This document shows, piece after piece, positions 1-7,162 of a stretch of 29,288 bases of DNA. This stretch comes from Anaerolineaceae bacterium UBA6086 (GTDB lineage Bacteria > Chloroflexota > Anaerolineae > Anaerolineales > Anaerolineaceae). The stretch is from contig DIXG01000059.1 of NCBI GenBank assembly GCA_002436005.1, forward strand, positions 1 to 29,288, in the 5' to 3' direction. Numbering within the stretch: position 1 is the first letter of the stretch; every line of letters begins with the position of its first letter. The position numbers and the translations under genes are program-made. The notes below the pieces were generated by a model. It searched no databases. It was not told where the DNA came from and saw only the letters and a list, made by a program, of their open reading frames with translations.

Positions 1-82
1 GTTCAGGTTTTTGCAGTAGAGTCAACCATTGAATAGAAATAATTTCTGTTGATGTGCTTTTAGGTTACGAAAGGAAAATCTT

Positions 83-526
83 ATGCCAAAATTTGAACGT
101 GAAGTTGAAATCGATGCCCCCGTTGAAAAAGTATGGAGCGTGCTCACCAACACCAGCTACTGGCCGCAGTGGTTTCCGGGAATGGCAAGTGTTTCCAATT
201 TCAGCGCAATGAACGAACAAGGTCAGTTTGAATGGTCAGACGAAGGCAGGTCAGGAAAAGGCACCATTCTCAAAATGGAACCCAACAAACGCCTTGAAAT
301 TATGACGGAAGTGGGCGACGACAAAGATTCTCACACCTTTGTCCTCAAGTCCACGGGCGGTTTCCTTGGGATGGCTGATGACGAAACAAAGATCGAATAT
401 ACCCTGGATACGATGATGGGTGGCGGAATCTTTAGCAATTTTGTCGCTGGAGGTAACCCAAAGGACACAATGCGCGTCAAAAAGGCAATGCATACACTCA
501 GGAAACTCGTTGAGAGTTTAGAGTAA
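83..526 (+). CDS. SRPBCC-family (polyketide cyclase/START-like) protein
   Basis: A 147-residue protein with the opening typical of SRPBCC proteins: a beta strand ending in IDAPVEKVW, then an aromatic stretch (SYWPQWFPGM, about residues 29-38). The family forms a helix-grip fold with a hydrophobic pocket that binds lipids or other small apolar ligands; the ligand cannot be told from sequence. The length matches a single SRPBCC domain with nothing added, and no signal peptide or membrane segment is seen, so it is probably cytoplasmic. The start is supported by an AAAGGA ribosome site 7 bases upstream. The next gene begins 34 bases downstream on the same strand, so the two may share a transcript. 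The fold call is fairly safe; no specific function is implied. Confidence 0.8.
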   Translation: MPKFEREVEIDAPVEKVWSVLTNTSYWPQWFPGMASVSNFSAMNEQGQFEWSDEGRSGKGTILKMEPNKRLEIMTEVGDDKDSHTFVLKSTGGFLGMADDETKIEYTLDTMMGGGIFSNFVAGGNPKDTMRVKKAMHTLRKLVESLE

Positions 527-560
527 ACCAATAATTAATCTACTAAAAGGAGCAAAACCC

Positions 561-809
561 ATGAATTTACTATCAACTATTCTGGTCGGCCTGGTTGCTG
601 GTCTGTTAGCCTCGTGGCTGATGAAAGCAAAGACGGGCGTATTGGTTGACATCATCCTCGGTATCGTTGGCGGTGTGGTCGGCGGCTGGATCTCCAGCCT
701 GTTCACCGGAGCCAATTTGATGAGCGGCTTCAACCTCACCAGCATCATCGTCGCCCTGATCGGCGCTGTTGTGGTGATCCTTGTCTACCGCCTGATCAAG
801 CGAAAATAG
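561..809 (+). CDS. GlsB/YeaQ/YmgE-family small membrane protein
   Basis: An 82-residue, almost wholly hydrophobic protein with three likely membrane helices (about 3-20, 27-48 and 58-78) and glycine-rich turns such as GIVGGVVGGW, typical of the transglycosylase-associated (GlsB/YeaQ/YmgE) family. Family members are small inner-membrane proteins often induced by general stress; the biochemical role is not established. The basic tail RLIKRK would lie on the cytoplasmic side. AAGGAG lies 8 bases before the ATG. It follows the SRPBCC gene closely, and a stem-loop downstream probably ends the transcript of both. Confidence 0.85.
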   Translation: MNLLSTILVGLVAGLLASWLMKAKTGVLVDIILGIVGGVVGGWISSLFTGANLMSGFNLTSIIVALIGAVVVILVYRLIKRK

Positions 810-832
810 ATAACCCACAAACCTAAGAATTA

Positions 833-870
833 CCGCAGCAACCCCATCTAACAGGGTTTCTGCGGCTTTT
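833..870 (+). terminator. Rho-independent-type terminator after the GlsB-like gene
   Basis: CCGCAG-c-AACCC (833-844) pairs with GGGTT-t-CTGCGG (854-865), an 11-pair stem with one mismatch and a short loop. It is followed by CTTTTGCTTT. It lies 24 bases after the stop of the GlsB-like gene in the right orientation. The T tract is interrupted, so efficiency is uncertain. Confidence 0.6.
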
Positions 871-894
871 GCTTTAATGCAAACAATCGGCGTT

Positions 895-917
895 CTCGCT
901 GGTCTCTCACCAGCGAG
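895..917. repeat. Perfect hairpin, CTCGCTGGT arms
   Basis: The 9-base arm CTCGCTGGT (895-903) is followed by a 5-base loop and its exact complement ACCAGCGAG (909-917). It lies 5 bases before a second perfect hairpin at 923-948. A related arm pair (CTCACTGGT / ACCAGTGAG) occurs at 3488-3532 on the other side of comM, again followed by the GCCCACAGGT hairpin, so this looks like a recurring intergenic element rather than a chance stem. Confidence 0.6.
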
Positions 918-922
918 CTTTA

Positions 923-948
923 GCCCACAGGTGAAGATACCTGTGGGC
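923..948. repeat. REP-like hairpin, GCCCACAGGT arms (copy 1)
   Basis: GCCCACAGGT (923-932), loop GAAGAT, ACCTGTGGGC (939-948): a perfect 10-pair stem. The same stem with a different loop (GAGGCC) occurs at 3595-3620, and both copies are followed by CAACAAA. Conserved arms, a variable loop and intergenic placement are the hallmarks of a dispersed palindromic (REP-like) element. No T tract follows, so it is not a classical terminator on this strand. Confidence 0.65.
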
Positions 949-964
949 AACAAAACTTATTACA

Positions 965-1139
965 TTACATCAGCTCCAGCTTCGGCCGGTACTGCAGCGC
1001 CTCCGCCAGGTGCACCTGGGTGATCGCCTCTGACCCAGCCAGGTCCGCAATCGTCCGGCTGAGCTTGAGCACCCGGTGATAGGCGCGCCGTCAGCTGCAG
1101 CTGGCGCATAGCGGTCTTCATCAATGCCTGGCAGGCGTC
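965..1139 (-). pseudogene. comM: comM 3'-end remnant (direct repeat of 1839-2015)
   Basis: Read on the minus strand this encodes the last roughly 58 codons of ComM, ending LELM and a stop. It matches 1839-2015 almost base for base: I see about four substitutions (including TAA for TAG at the stop) and one 2-base deletion, GCGCGCC becoming GCGCC near 1083. The deletion shifts the frame, and similarity stops abruptly at 1139. There is no start or ribosome site, so it is a non-functional fragment. It marks the far side of the toxin-antitoxin insert and implies duplication of the gene end during insertion, or a partial tandem duplication. Confidence 0.9.
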
Positions 1140-1178
1140 ATGGAAACAGGTTAAACAATCAAGTATTTGGCTAATTGA

Positions 1179-1529
1179 CTAACTTTTGTCCACCAATCCA
1201 AGAACAATCTGAAGGGCTGAAAGAATAGCTGAAAAGTTTTCAGCATCTACTTTACCAAGGCAACGTGTGAAGCCTTCAACAGAAAGAGAACGAACCTGGA
1301 AAGCATCTGCTGCAGATGTCTTATCAAGACCATTTTGTTTTTTGGGCTCAATCTTAACCAACCAGGGTGCTTGGGAATAATGCTCTTTCCACTCTGTAAT
1401 TGGAACAATGATCCTCAATGGAAGGACACCGACCTCGTCAACATTGACAATGATTGCTGGACGTGACTTTTTAATTTCTGCACCAACGGTCGGGTCCAAA
1501 TTAATTAACCAAATTTCTCCCCTATGCAT
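1179..1529 (-). CDS. MazF/PemK-family toxin (endoribonuclease)
   Basis: A 116-residue protein starting MHRGEIWLINLDPTVG, the RG-(E/D)-(V/I)-W opening of the MazF/PemK family, followed by KKSRPAIIV. These toxins fold as small SH3-like barrels and cut mRNA, often at short sequence motifs, until neutralised by the cognate antitoxin; the cut site cannot be predicted here. An in-frame start five codons upstream exists, but the start at 1529 is chosen because it begins the conserved domain and overlaps the antitoxin stop by 8 bases (ATGCATAG), the usual translational coupling in such pairs. The gene lies inside a 699-bp insert bounded by two copies of the comM 3' end. The length is normal and the toxin appears intact. 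Confidence 0.88.
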   Translation of the reverse strand: MHRGEIWLINLDPTVGAEIKKSRPAIIVNVDEVGVLPLRIIVPITEWKEHYSQAPWLVKIEPKKQNGLDKTSAADAFQVRSLSVEGFTRCLGKVDAENFSAILSALQIVLGLVDKS

Positions 1530-1755
1530 GGAAGTCCTCACCATCTAAGACTGTAAAGGCTAACAGATCTTCATCCTTCGTGTAATCAATCAGCAATGCC
1601 TGTGCAGCAGCAGCTAAAACCGATTTTTGATGGTTTGCAATTTGTTCATCCAGCATTTTGCGCACAAGCTCTGAAAAATTCCGCTTTTCTTGTTTGGCAA
1701 TTTTATTTAATATTCGTTTCTGCTCTGGATCAAGCAAGATCTGTACACGTTCCAT
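1522..1755 (-). CDS. Ribbon-helix-helix antitoxin of the MazF-type pair
   Basis: A 77-residue protein beginning MERVQILLDPEQKRILNKIA, which reads as a ribbon (RVQILL) followed by the two helices of a ribbon-helix-helix DNA-binding domain (to about residue 45). The acidic C-terminal part (KDEDLLAFTVLDGEDF) is the expected toxin-wrapping segment. It lies upstream of and overlaps the toxin gene, the standard antitoxin-first order, so it should both neutralise the toxin and repress the shared promoter. GAGGTG precedes the ATG by about 5 bases. The fold is inferred from pattern; the exact antitoxin subfamily is not identified. Confidence 0.82.
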   Translation of the reverse strand: MERVQILLDPEQKRILNKIAKQEKRNFSELVRKMLDEQIANHQKSVLAAAAQALLIDYTKDEDLLAFTVLDGEDFHA

Positions 1756-1792
1756 TTAACACCTCATTTATACATTAATATTTTGTGTATGC

Positions 1793-1821
1793 ATTATACG
1801 CATATTTCACACTTATATCAA
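1793..1821 (-). promoter_or_regulatory. Sigma70-type promoter of the toxin-antitoxin operon
   Basis: On the minus strand TTGATA (1816-1821) is separated by exactly 17 bases from a perfect TATAAT (1793-1798). TATGC and GCATA arms flank the -10 box, and further AT-rich inverted repeats lie between it and the start codon, plausible operator half-sites for the ribbon-helix-helix antitoxin. The -35 box begins only 17 bases beyond the comM stop, so the cassette carries its own promoter. Confidence 0.75.
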
Positions 1822-1838
1822 GTGTCTGATGTTACTAG

Positions 1839-2015
1839 CTACATCAACTCCAGCTTCGGCCGGTACTGCAGCGCCTCCGCCAGGTGCACCTGGGTGATCG
1901 CCTCTGACCCAGCCAGGTCCGCAATCGTCCGGCTGAGCTTGAGCACCCGGTGATAGGCGCGCGCCGTCAGCTGCAGCTGGCGCATGGCGGTCTTCATCAA
2001 TGCCTGGCAGGCATC
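1839..2015 (-). repeat. Direct repeat: intact comM 3' end matching 965-1139
   Basis: This 177-base segment is the functional end of comM and the partner of the remnant at 965-1139. The two copies lie in the same orientation and bracket the 699-bp toxin-antitoxin insert. Near-identity at DNA level, including third codon positions, points to a recent event. Confidence 0.88.
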
Positions 2016-3359
2016 GTCCAGGGCGCAATATTTACGCACCTGCGCGGGGTGCATGTCGGCGTTACACGCAATCGCCAGTCCCGCGAAGCGCTCCCGCTGG
2101 CGCTGCCGGGCAGTTTCTACCCGTAACCGTACCTCCGCCGAGGTCTCTCCCGGGCGCATGTCGCGCAGCTTTTGAAATTCCACCCGCGGCACCTGCATGT
2201 GGATGTCAATCCGATCCATCAGCGGACCGGAGATGCGCTTCTGGTAGCGCGTCACTGCTGAGGAAGCGCAGGTGCAGGGGCGGGTTGGGTCGCCATAATA
2301 ACCACAGGGGCAGGGATTCATCGCCGCTGCCAGCTGGAAATTCGCCGGAAAGGTCAGCGAGCCCTGGGCGCGGCTGATCGTCACCACCTTATCCTCCAGG
2401 GGTTGGCGCAGTACCTCCAGCACCTTCGAACTGAACTCAGGCAGCTCATCCAGGAACAACACGCCACGATGCGCCAGGCTGATCTCTCCCGGGTGGGGCC
2501 AGTTGCCACCGCCCACCAGCCCGGCATGGCTGATGGTATGATGCGGTGCGCGAAAGGGTCTTGCGCGGATCAGGGGAACGTCCGAGGGCAGCAGGTCCGC
2601 CACACTGTAGATGCGGGTCACATCCAGCTCCTCGTCAATTGTCATCGTCGGCAGGATCGAGGGCAGCGCACGTGCCATCAACGTCTTCCCCGCTCCCGGG
2701 GGGCCGATCATCAGCAGGTTGTGCCCACCCGCCGCTGCCACCTCCAGGGCACGCTTGACATGCTCCTGCCCCTTGATTTCGCTGAAGTCCGTCTCTACCC
2801 ACACCTCCTCCGGATCCCGATCCGGGGGTTTGGCAGGGGCTAAAGGGTTTGTGCCAGTTAGGTGATCATAGAGCGCATTTAGTGAGCTGGCCGGGATCAC
2901 GGTGATGTCCGGGATCAATGCCGCCTCCGGCGCGTCCACTTCCGGCACAATCACGGTTTTGTATCCCTCCTGCCGTGCCAATGCCGCCATCGGCAGCACG
3001 CCCTTCACATGGCGCACGCCGCCATCCAACGAAAGCTCGCCAATGATCAACGTATTTTCAATCGATTCAGGGTCCAGCTGGCTGGTGGCAATCAATACCC
3101 CCACAGCGATAGGCAGGTCATAGGCAGGTCCTTCCTTACGCACCGAAGCCGGCGCCAGGTTCACCGTCAGTTTCTTACGTGGATAATAGAAGCCGGCGTT
3201 CTTGACTGCAGACTGCACCCGCTCGCGGCTCTCCTGTACGGCTGCATCCGGCAGTCCGACGATCACCATCTTCGGCAGTCCCCCGCCGGTATCCACTTCC
3301 ACCTCGACAACAACGCCGTCCAACCCTACCACAGCACATGAGAATACCCGAGCCAGCAT
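1839..3359 (-). CDS. comM: ComM/YifB-family Mg-chelatase-like AAA+ ATPase
   Basis: A 506-residue full-length ComM/YifB protein. The N-terminal Lon-protease-like domain begins MLARVFSCAVVGLDG and carries NLAPASVRKEGPAYDLP. The AAA+ core has Walker A GPPGAGKT (about 219-226), Walker B GVLFLDELPE (about 299-308) and the cysteine motif PCPCGYYGDPTRPCTC. The C-terminal Mg-chelatase-like domain ends LELM. ComM acts in natural transformation in several bacteria as a helicase that promotes branch migration of integrating DNA. A GTG two codons upstream is in frame, but the ATG at 3359 gives the canonical MLARV start with GGGG placed suitably before it. comM is known as an insertion site for islands in some bacteria, which fits the insert at its 3' end. 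Confidence 0.95.
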   Translation of the reverse strand: MLARVFSCAVVGLDGVVVEVEVDTGGGLPKMVIVGLPDAAVQESRERVQSAVKNAGFYYPRKKLTVNLAPASVRKEGPAYDLPIAVGVLIATSQLDPESIENTLIIGELSLDGGVRHVKGVLPMAALARQEGYKTVIVPEVDAPEAALIPDITVIPASSLNALYDHLTGTNPLAPAKPPDRDPEEVWVETDFSEIKGQEHVKRALEVAAAGGHNLLMIGPPGAGKTLMARALPSILPTMTIDEELDVTRIYSVADLLPSDVPLIRARPFRAPHHTISHAGLVGGGNWPHPGEISLAHRGVLFLDELPEFSSKVLEVLRQPLEDKVVTISRAQGSLTFPANFQLAAAMNPCPCGYYGDPTRPCTCASSAVTRYQKRISGPLMDRIDIHMQVPRVEFQKLRDMRPGETSAEVRLRVETARQRQRERFAGLAIACNADMHPAQVRKYCALDDACQALMKTAMRQLQLTARAYHRVLKLSRTIADLAGSEAITQVHLAEALQYRPKLELM

Positions 3360-3487
3360 AAGCACCCCGTTTCAATGATTCAGTCAACAGGGCAATTTTA
3401 ACATGAAATAGTGAAAGACCGGGGACGGAGGTCGGAAGACTGAGCAAAAATGGCTCAATGGTGAATGGCAAAAGCTAAAATGTTGTT

Positions 3488-3545
3488 CTCACTGGTGTGC
3501 TCAATGCAAAGCATCCTGCGAGGACCAGTGAGGGACTTTTTCTTT
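3488..3545 (+). terminator. Long hairpin with T tract upstream of comM
   Basis: CTCACTGGT (3488-3496) pairs with ACCAGTGAG (3524-3532), with a small inner ATGC-aaa-GCAT stem, and TTTTTCTTTT follows. It looks like a plus-strand terminator, yet both flanking genes run on the minus strand. It may instead be a degenerate relative of the hairpin at 895-917, since it has nearly the same arms and is also followed by a GCCCACAGGT hairpin. No gene lies in 3360-3666; this and the next hairpin are the only structures I see there. Confidence 0.45.
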
Positions 3546-3594
3546 TGTGATATCAATTTTTAGATAATTTAGCCCCACGGATTAATGATATTTC

Positions 3595-3620
3595 GCCCAC
3601 AGGTGAGGCCACCTGTGGGC
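3595..3620. repeat. REP-like hairpin, GCCCACAGGT arms (copy 2)
   Basis: GCCCACAGGT (3595-3604), loop GAGGCC, ACCTGTGGGC (3611-3620), then CAACAAA. It has the same perfect 10-base arms as 923-948 with a changed loop. It lies in the intergenic space after the cupin gene stop (minus strand), where it could also stabilise or end that transcript. Confidence 0.65.
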
Positions 3621-3666
3621 AACAAAGGTCAAACCTCGCTAAGGGCAACCACTGAGGACGATAGGA

Positions 3667-4053
3667 TTAGTGGTGATGCTCCTCTGCCGCATCTGCCTCC
3701 GCTTTGGTGGCATGGAGGGTGCCATCCGGATGATTGGGCGGAGAATAAAGCGTATAGAGTTTGAGGTCATTCGTTTTTGAGCGATTGATCACATTATGGA
3801 TTGTGCCCGCTGGTACGATGACAGCATCATCCGCTTTAACCTGGTAACGTTCTTCATCGTTGAAGATAAATTCTGCTTCGCCCTCTTCAATGCGGAAAAA
3901 CTGGTCCACGTCATCGTGAACTTCTCGACCAATCTCTTCCCCGCCTTTTAGGCACATGACCACAAGTTGTGTAAATTTTCCTGTAAAGAGAACTTTGCGG
4001 AAATTTACGTTTGTCTCGGTTAGTTCTTCAATATTGCCAACAAATGGATTCAT
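3667..4053 (-). CDS. Cupin-domain protein
   Basis: A 128-residue single-domain cupin. The first motif region is around GGEEIGREVHDDVDQFF (H46, Q51) and the second is PAGTIHNVIN (H86), positions that in cupins bind a metal. The canonical HxH of motif 1 appears as H-D-D, so metal binding may be altered. Members range from isomerases and dioxygenases to small-molecule binders; no reaction can be assigned. The start at 4053 is preferred over an ATG five codons upstream because those codons contain the ribosome site AAGGAG placed 6 bases before this ATG. The protein ends in three histidines. It is transcribed alone, away from the dioxygenase gene on the other side. Confidence 0.85.
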   Translation of the reverse strand: MNPFVGNIEELTETNVNFRKVLFTGKFTQLVVMCLKGGEEIGREVHDDVDQFFRIEEGEAEFIFNDEERYQVKADDAVIVPAGTIHNVINRSKTNDLKLYTLYSPPNHPDGTLHATKAEADAAEEHHH

Positions 4054-4377
4054 TTTATACTCCTTCAAAACTTATGAAATTAATCGCTATGGGATATGGG
4101 TGAATTTTTGAATCTAAATGCACCACATCCAAAACTATTATAAACATGATACCATCCCGTTATAAATTTATTATAAGATATGATTTCCGCATCAAATATC
4201 CAGCTGTCGGACTTCTTTCAGTTGGCAGCGATCAGGAAGAAAACAGGTTCAGGAAGTCTGCTGGAGTTTGCTTTGTCGGGGTAACCCAGTCCAAAGATGG
4301 GGACACCTTTGGACAACAAAGCATGGTATAAATGAATTGAGGATAAACTCAGCAAATTTTATAAAAGAAGTGATACG
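4054..4377. other. Divergent intergenic region with a third hairpin
   Basis: This gap of 324 bases separates the cupin gene (minus) from the dioxygenase gene (plus) and must carry both promoters. A TATAAT box on the minus strand (4137-4142) suits the cupin gene, but its -35 is weak. GTCCAAAG (4289-4296) and CTTTGGAC (4307-4314) form an 8-pair hairpin followed by AACAAAG, resembling the right flank of the hairpins at 923 and 3595. A 61-codon open frame here has no ribosome site and is not called. Confidence 0.4.
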
Positions 4378-5187
4378 GTGACCATTATGAAAGATGAAAA
4401 TAAGATGCGGATTGTGTACTTTTCTCATGGCGGCGGACCGCTGCCGCTCTTGGGCGACGCCAGCCACCAGGCGATGATCGAATTCATGACCCGCCTGCCA
4501 GAGCAATTGCCCAAACCTGAAGCCATCCTGTTAATCAGTGCCCATTGGGAAGAACCCGTCGTTACAATTATGGGCTCAGCCCATCCGCCCATGTTCTACG
4601 ATTATTACGGCTTCCCGGAAGCCGCCTACCAGGTCAACTACCCCGCCAAAGGACACCCTGAACTGGCTGGCCGGATTGCCGCACTGCTGAAGAACGCCGC
4701 CATTCCATCCCGGATTGACGAACAGCGCGGCTACGATCATGGCCTCTTCATCCCCCTCAGCCTAATGTTCCCCCAGGCAGACATTCCAGCGATCCAGATC
4801 TCTTTACACCAGGATCTATCTCCTGCCCGTCACATTACCCTTGGGGCTGCGCTGCGCAGCCTGCAAAATGAAAATCTGCTGGTGATCGGTTCAGGGTTTT
4901 CCTTTCACAACATGTCAGCCTTTTTCCATCATGACCCTGCCGTAATCACCCCACGCAACGACGCCTTTCAGGATTGGCTGATTAAAACCATCACATCCGA
5001 TATCGGGCAGCCAGAACGCGAAGCGCGACTGATTGCCTGGGAATCAGCACCCCATGCACGCTACTGCCATCCCCGCGAGGAACACCTGCTGCCGCTGCAT
5101 GTGTGCGCCGGGTTGGCGGGTAGAGCAGGGAAAGTGATTTTTGATGACAAAATTTTGGGCGTGCGCTGTGCCGCCTTCACCTGGTAG
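4378..5187 (+). CDS. Class III extradiol (LigB/DODA-type) dioxygenase
   Basis: A 269-residue protein of the LigB superfamily, similar in layout to the DODA/YgiD group (4,5-DOPA dioxygenase-like). The expected metal ligands are visible in order: H17 in SHGGGP, H56 in ISAHWE, H121 in GYDHGLF and H177 in GSGFSFHN. These enzymes open catechol-type rings with molecular oxygen at a non-haem metal site in the cytoplasm; the physiological substrate in most bacteria is unknown. The GTG at 4378 has AGAAG 7 bases upstream; ATGs at 4387 and 4405 are alternatives, the latter starting directly at the conserved MRIVYFSHGGG. The length is normal. It converges with the HAD gene. Confidence 0.88.
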   Translation: MTIMKDENKMRIVYFSHGGGPLPLLGDASHQAMIEFMTRLPEQLPKPEAILLISAHWEEPVVTIMGSAHPPMFYDYYGFPEAAYQVNYPAKGHPELAGRIAALLKNAAIPSRIDEQRGYDHGLFIPLSLMFPQADIPAIQISLHQDLSPARHITLGAALRSLQNENLLVIGSGFSFHNMSAFFHHDPAVITPRNDAFQDWLIKTITSDIGQPEREARLIAWESAPHARYCHPREEHLLPLHVCAGLAGRAGKVIFDDKILGVRCAAFTW

Positions 5188-5276
5188 GTCGTAAATCGCG
5201 AAGGTTTGAGCCCCCAATAATCCAAGCCTGATGATTTATGGGTGCATACTCAACCAGCAATCCCATGCTGTGTTTC

Positions 5277-6401
5277 TCAGATAGCACTCCACTCGATCTC
5301 GTTGATATCCGTAAAGACCTGATCTGCCACCTCAGGCAATGCCGCCCGCTTGATCGGGCTGCTACTGATTCCAATCAGCCTGAGGTCAATGTCGATTTGC
5401 TTATCAGCAAGCAGGCCTCTGGCATGAATGCCAGCCATCAAACCTTTGACGGCATCTTCGAAGATGTAGGCCTGCGATCCATCAAATTGAACCCAATCCC
5501 CCTGATCACCTTTTCCCTGCCAGAGATCACAGGACAACTCAAGCGCTTGCGTCACAGGTGTGCCAGCGCACATCTGCAGCAGCGCCAGGCAGTGAACCGG
5601 GTTGGGCTTCAAAAGTAAGTGACCCGCCAATGAGCAATGCGTTTCACCGAACCATGCCAGCATGCCAGAACCCATCAGCGGCAAATCGTCCATCCTGACC
5701 AGTTTTGCACCCAGCTCTGCTTCGGGCGCGCTGAGGTAACCATCCGGCGAACGAGAGGGGCGGTTGGTCATGATGCCCGCCAGGTACCCCACCTCAGAAA
5801 GCCGGCTTCGGAGCGAGTGTTCATTGGATGGTGAAAGGGCGGGCGTATCGAAGGTCATCAGGTAGCTTTCAACTCCCAGTTTGGGTTCCAGCCCATAATA
5901 GTGCTGGAAGGTCTCACTTCCCAATACGGCTTCCTGGTGGATCGATAAGATGGGTGACTCGATGATATCTCTGGCGGTAAATAATATCTCCTGTAGATGC
6001 GCTTTTTGTTCCTCAGTCAAATCGGGGTGATCAGCCAGGATTTTTTCATAGGCTGAGACACTGGGCAGATCGCCAACCTCTAAAAAAGACGCCAGAAAAG
6101 CGTCAACATCCGGCATCTGGAATTGGTCAGGCTTTTCGCAGGGCAAGAAACCCTCCAACCGCACCTCAGGAGCCGTTTGCCAGATATTGACCAGCATCAA
6201 GGCGGCACAGATCGCAATCGTATCCCACTCATTTGTGATGCTCAGCGCTTCAAAATGGGCGATTTGCTCCTCCGTCAATTGCGGGGATGACACGCCCAAT
6301 GCCGCGCCAATCCGCCTGATGGTCGCATTTGTGGCTTCACGATAGCCCCCCGGTATCAGCAAAACCCCATCCATATCAAATATAAAGAATCGTTTCCTCA
6401 T
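5277..6401 (-). CDS. HAD-superfamily hydrolase-like protein, enlarged cap
   Basis: A 374-residue protein opening with the HAD nucleophile motif FDMDGV (D9, D11) and carrying a late acidic motif FEDAVKGLMAG (E315, D316) as in the metal-binding motif IV of phosphoglycolate-phosphatase-like HADs. Motif II could be MTNRPSR (about residue 210). The middle is much longer than in a usual 220-residue HAD phosphatase, so the cap is expanded. The substrate is unknown. AAGGAAG lies just before the ATG. The gene stands alone, convergent with the dioxygenase gene, and upstream of the SLOG gene by about 180 bases on the same strand, so membership of the next region is possible but unproven. Confidence 0.75.
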   Translation of the reverse strand: MRKRFFIFDMDGVLLIPGGYREATNATIRRIGAALGVSSPQLTEEQIAHFEALSITNEWDTIAICAALMLVNIWQTAPEVRLEGFLPCEKPDQFQMPDVDAFLASFLEVGDLPSVSAYEKILADHPDLTEEQKAHLQEILFTARDIIESPILSIHQEAVLGSETFQHYYGLEPKLGVESYLMTFDTPALSPSNEHSLRSRLSEVGYLAGIMTNRPSRSPDGYLSAPEAELGAKLVRMDDLPLMGSGMLAWFGETHCSLAGHLLLKPNPVHCLALLQMCAGTPVTQALELSCDLWQGKGDQGDWVQFDGSQAYIFEDAVKGLMAGIHARGLLADKQIDIDLRLIGISSSPIKRAALPEVADQVFTDINEIEWSAI

Positions 6402-6580
6402 TCAGCTTCCTTGTGTCGCCTGGCAAGTTCTTGTTTCAGCAGGACTTATCTCATGCTTAAGAATTTTTAAGAACTAAAGGATCATAAATGAAAATTTGAT
6501 ATTCTTCAACCATTTCCCCACAAAACAATCAATTTACGTGTCTCATAATCTCGCCGATCTTCAAAAAGCTGAGGCATTTA

Positions 6581-7162
6581 TCACAGCTCTTCTATATCAC
6601 CCATTTGCTTTTCGTGGTCAAGCGTATTTATTTCCCCCGGCTTCTGATTAGGACAATAAACCCAGTAAACTGGGATCCCAGCATCCAACGCGGTTTGAAC
6701 CACACCCCCTGTCCCCCCTTTTTTCGCGTTGTAAACACCGTTCCAAATCGCCACCAACACATCAGCCTGCGAGACAAGGAATTCTCCCAAAGCCTGGTAT
6801 GGGCTGCTTAGTTCGTCAGACCTGATGACCGGGATCACAGCTTTGGCTGAGGCGAGCAACTCGCGAAATCCAATCCTGTCCTCCTCAGAAACAAAATCAG
6901 CCAAATAGTCTTCTTGGGGCTTGGGCAAGGGAACCATCAGCTCAATCGCCTTAAAGTCCTTTGCCGCTCTCGACACCAGCTGGTCACTGCCTTCTGCCAG
7001 CGCAGAATAAAGCCAGATTGGGCGATCTGCATGCGCCAATACAATTTCCGCCAGGACCTGACGAACCGACCCGTCTAAATGCGTGTCTTCCGGAATAAAC
7101 CGATGCCCGGTGACAGCGATATGAAATGCGGTTTTCTCCTGGTTTTCCATCACATGTATCAT
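6581..7162 (-). CDS. SLOG-domain (Rossmann, nucleotide-binding) protein
   Basis: A 193-residue single-domain protein with the features of the SLOG (SMF/DprA-LOG) superfamily. After the first strand comes TGHR (18-21); the second strand is followed by ALAEGSD (54-60); AVIPV (108-112) and DVLVAIWNG (134-142) form later strands; and a glycine-rich GGTGGVVQTA (149-158) follows. SLOG domains bind or process nucleotides or nucleotide-derived ligands; relatives include DprA, the LOG cytokinin-activating enzymes and the N-terminal domain of TRPM channels, and stand-alone versions occur in predicted conflict systems. No strong ribosome site is seen; ATG at 7150 is an alternative start. The gene is divergent from the AAA-RyR gene with 74 bases between them, which suggests shared control. 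Confidence 0.7.
   Translation of the reverse strand: MIHVMENQEKTAFHIAVTGHRFIPEDTHLDGSVRQVLAEIVLAHADRPIWLYSALAEGSDQLVSRAAKDFKAIELMVPLPKPQEDYLADFVSEEDRIGFRELLASAKAVIPVIRSDELSSPYQALGEFLVSQADVLVAIWNGVYNAKKGGTGGVVQTALDAGIPVYWVYCPNQKPGEINTLDHEKQMGDIEEL

Noticed and set aside
1..82. Palindrome AGAAATAATTTCT at 35-47 as an operator
   Set aside because: It is a short AT-rich palindrome without a convincing promoter around it; this is expected by chance in such sequence.
895..948. The two hairpins as a tandem terminator of the GlsB-like gene
   Set aside because: A better terminator lies directly after that gene at 833-870, no T tract follows these stems, and they recur beside comM, so a repeat element is more likely.
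2000..2843. Several long open frames antisense to comM
   Set aside because: comM is GC-rich and intact with all family motifs; the opposing frames overlap one another and have no conserved features.
4146..4331. 61-codon open frame between the cupin and dioxygenase genes
   Set aside because: There is no ribosome site, the composition is unlike the neighbours, and it runs across a hairpin and the promoter region of a divergent gene pair.
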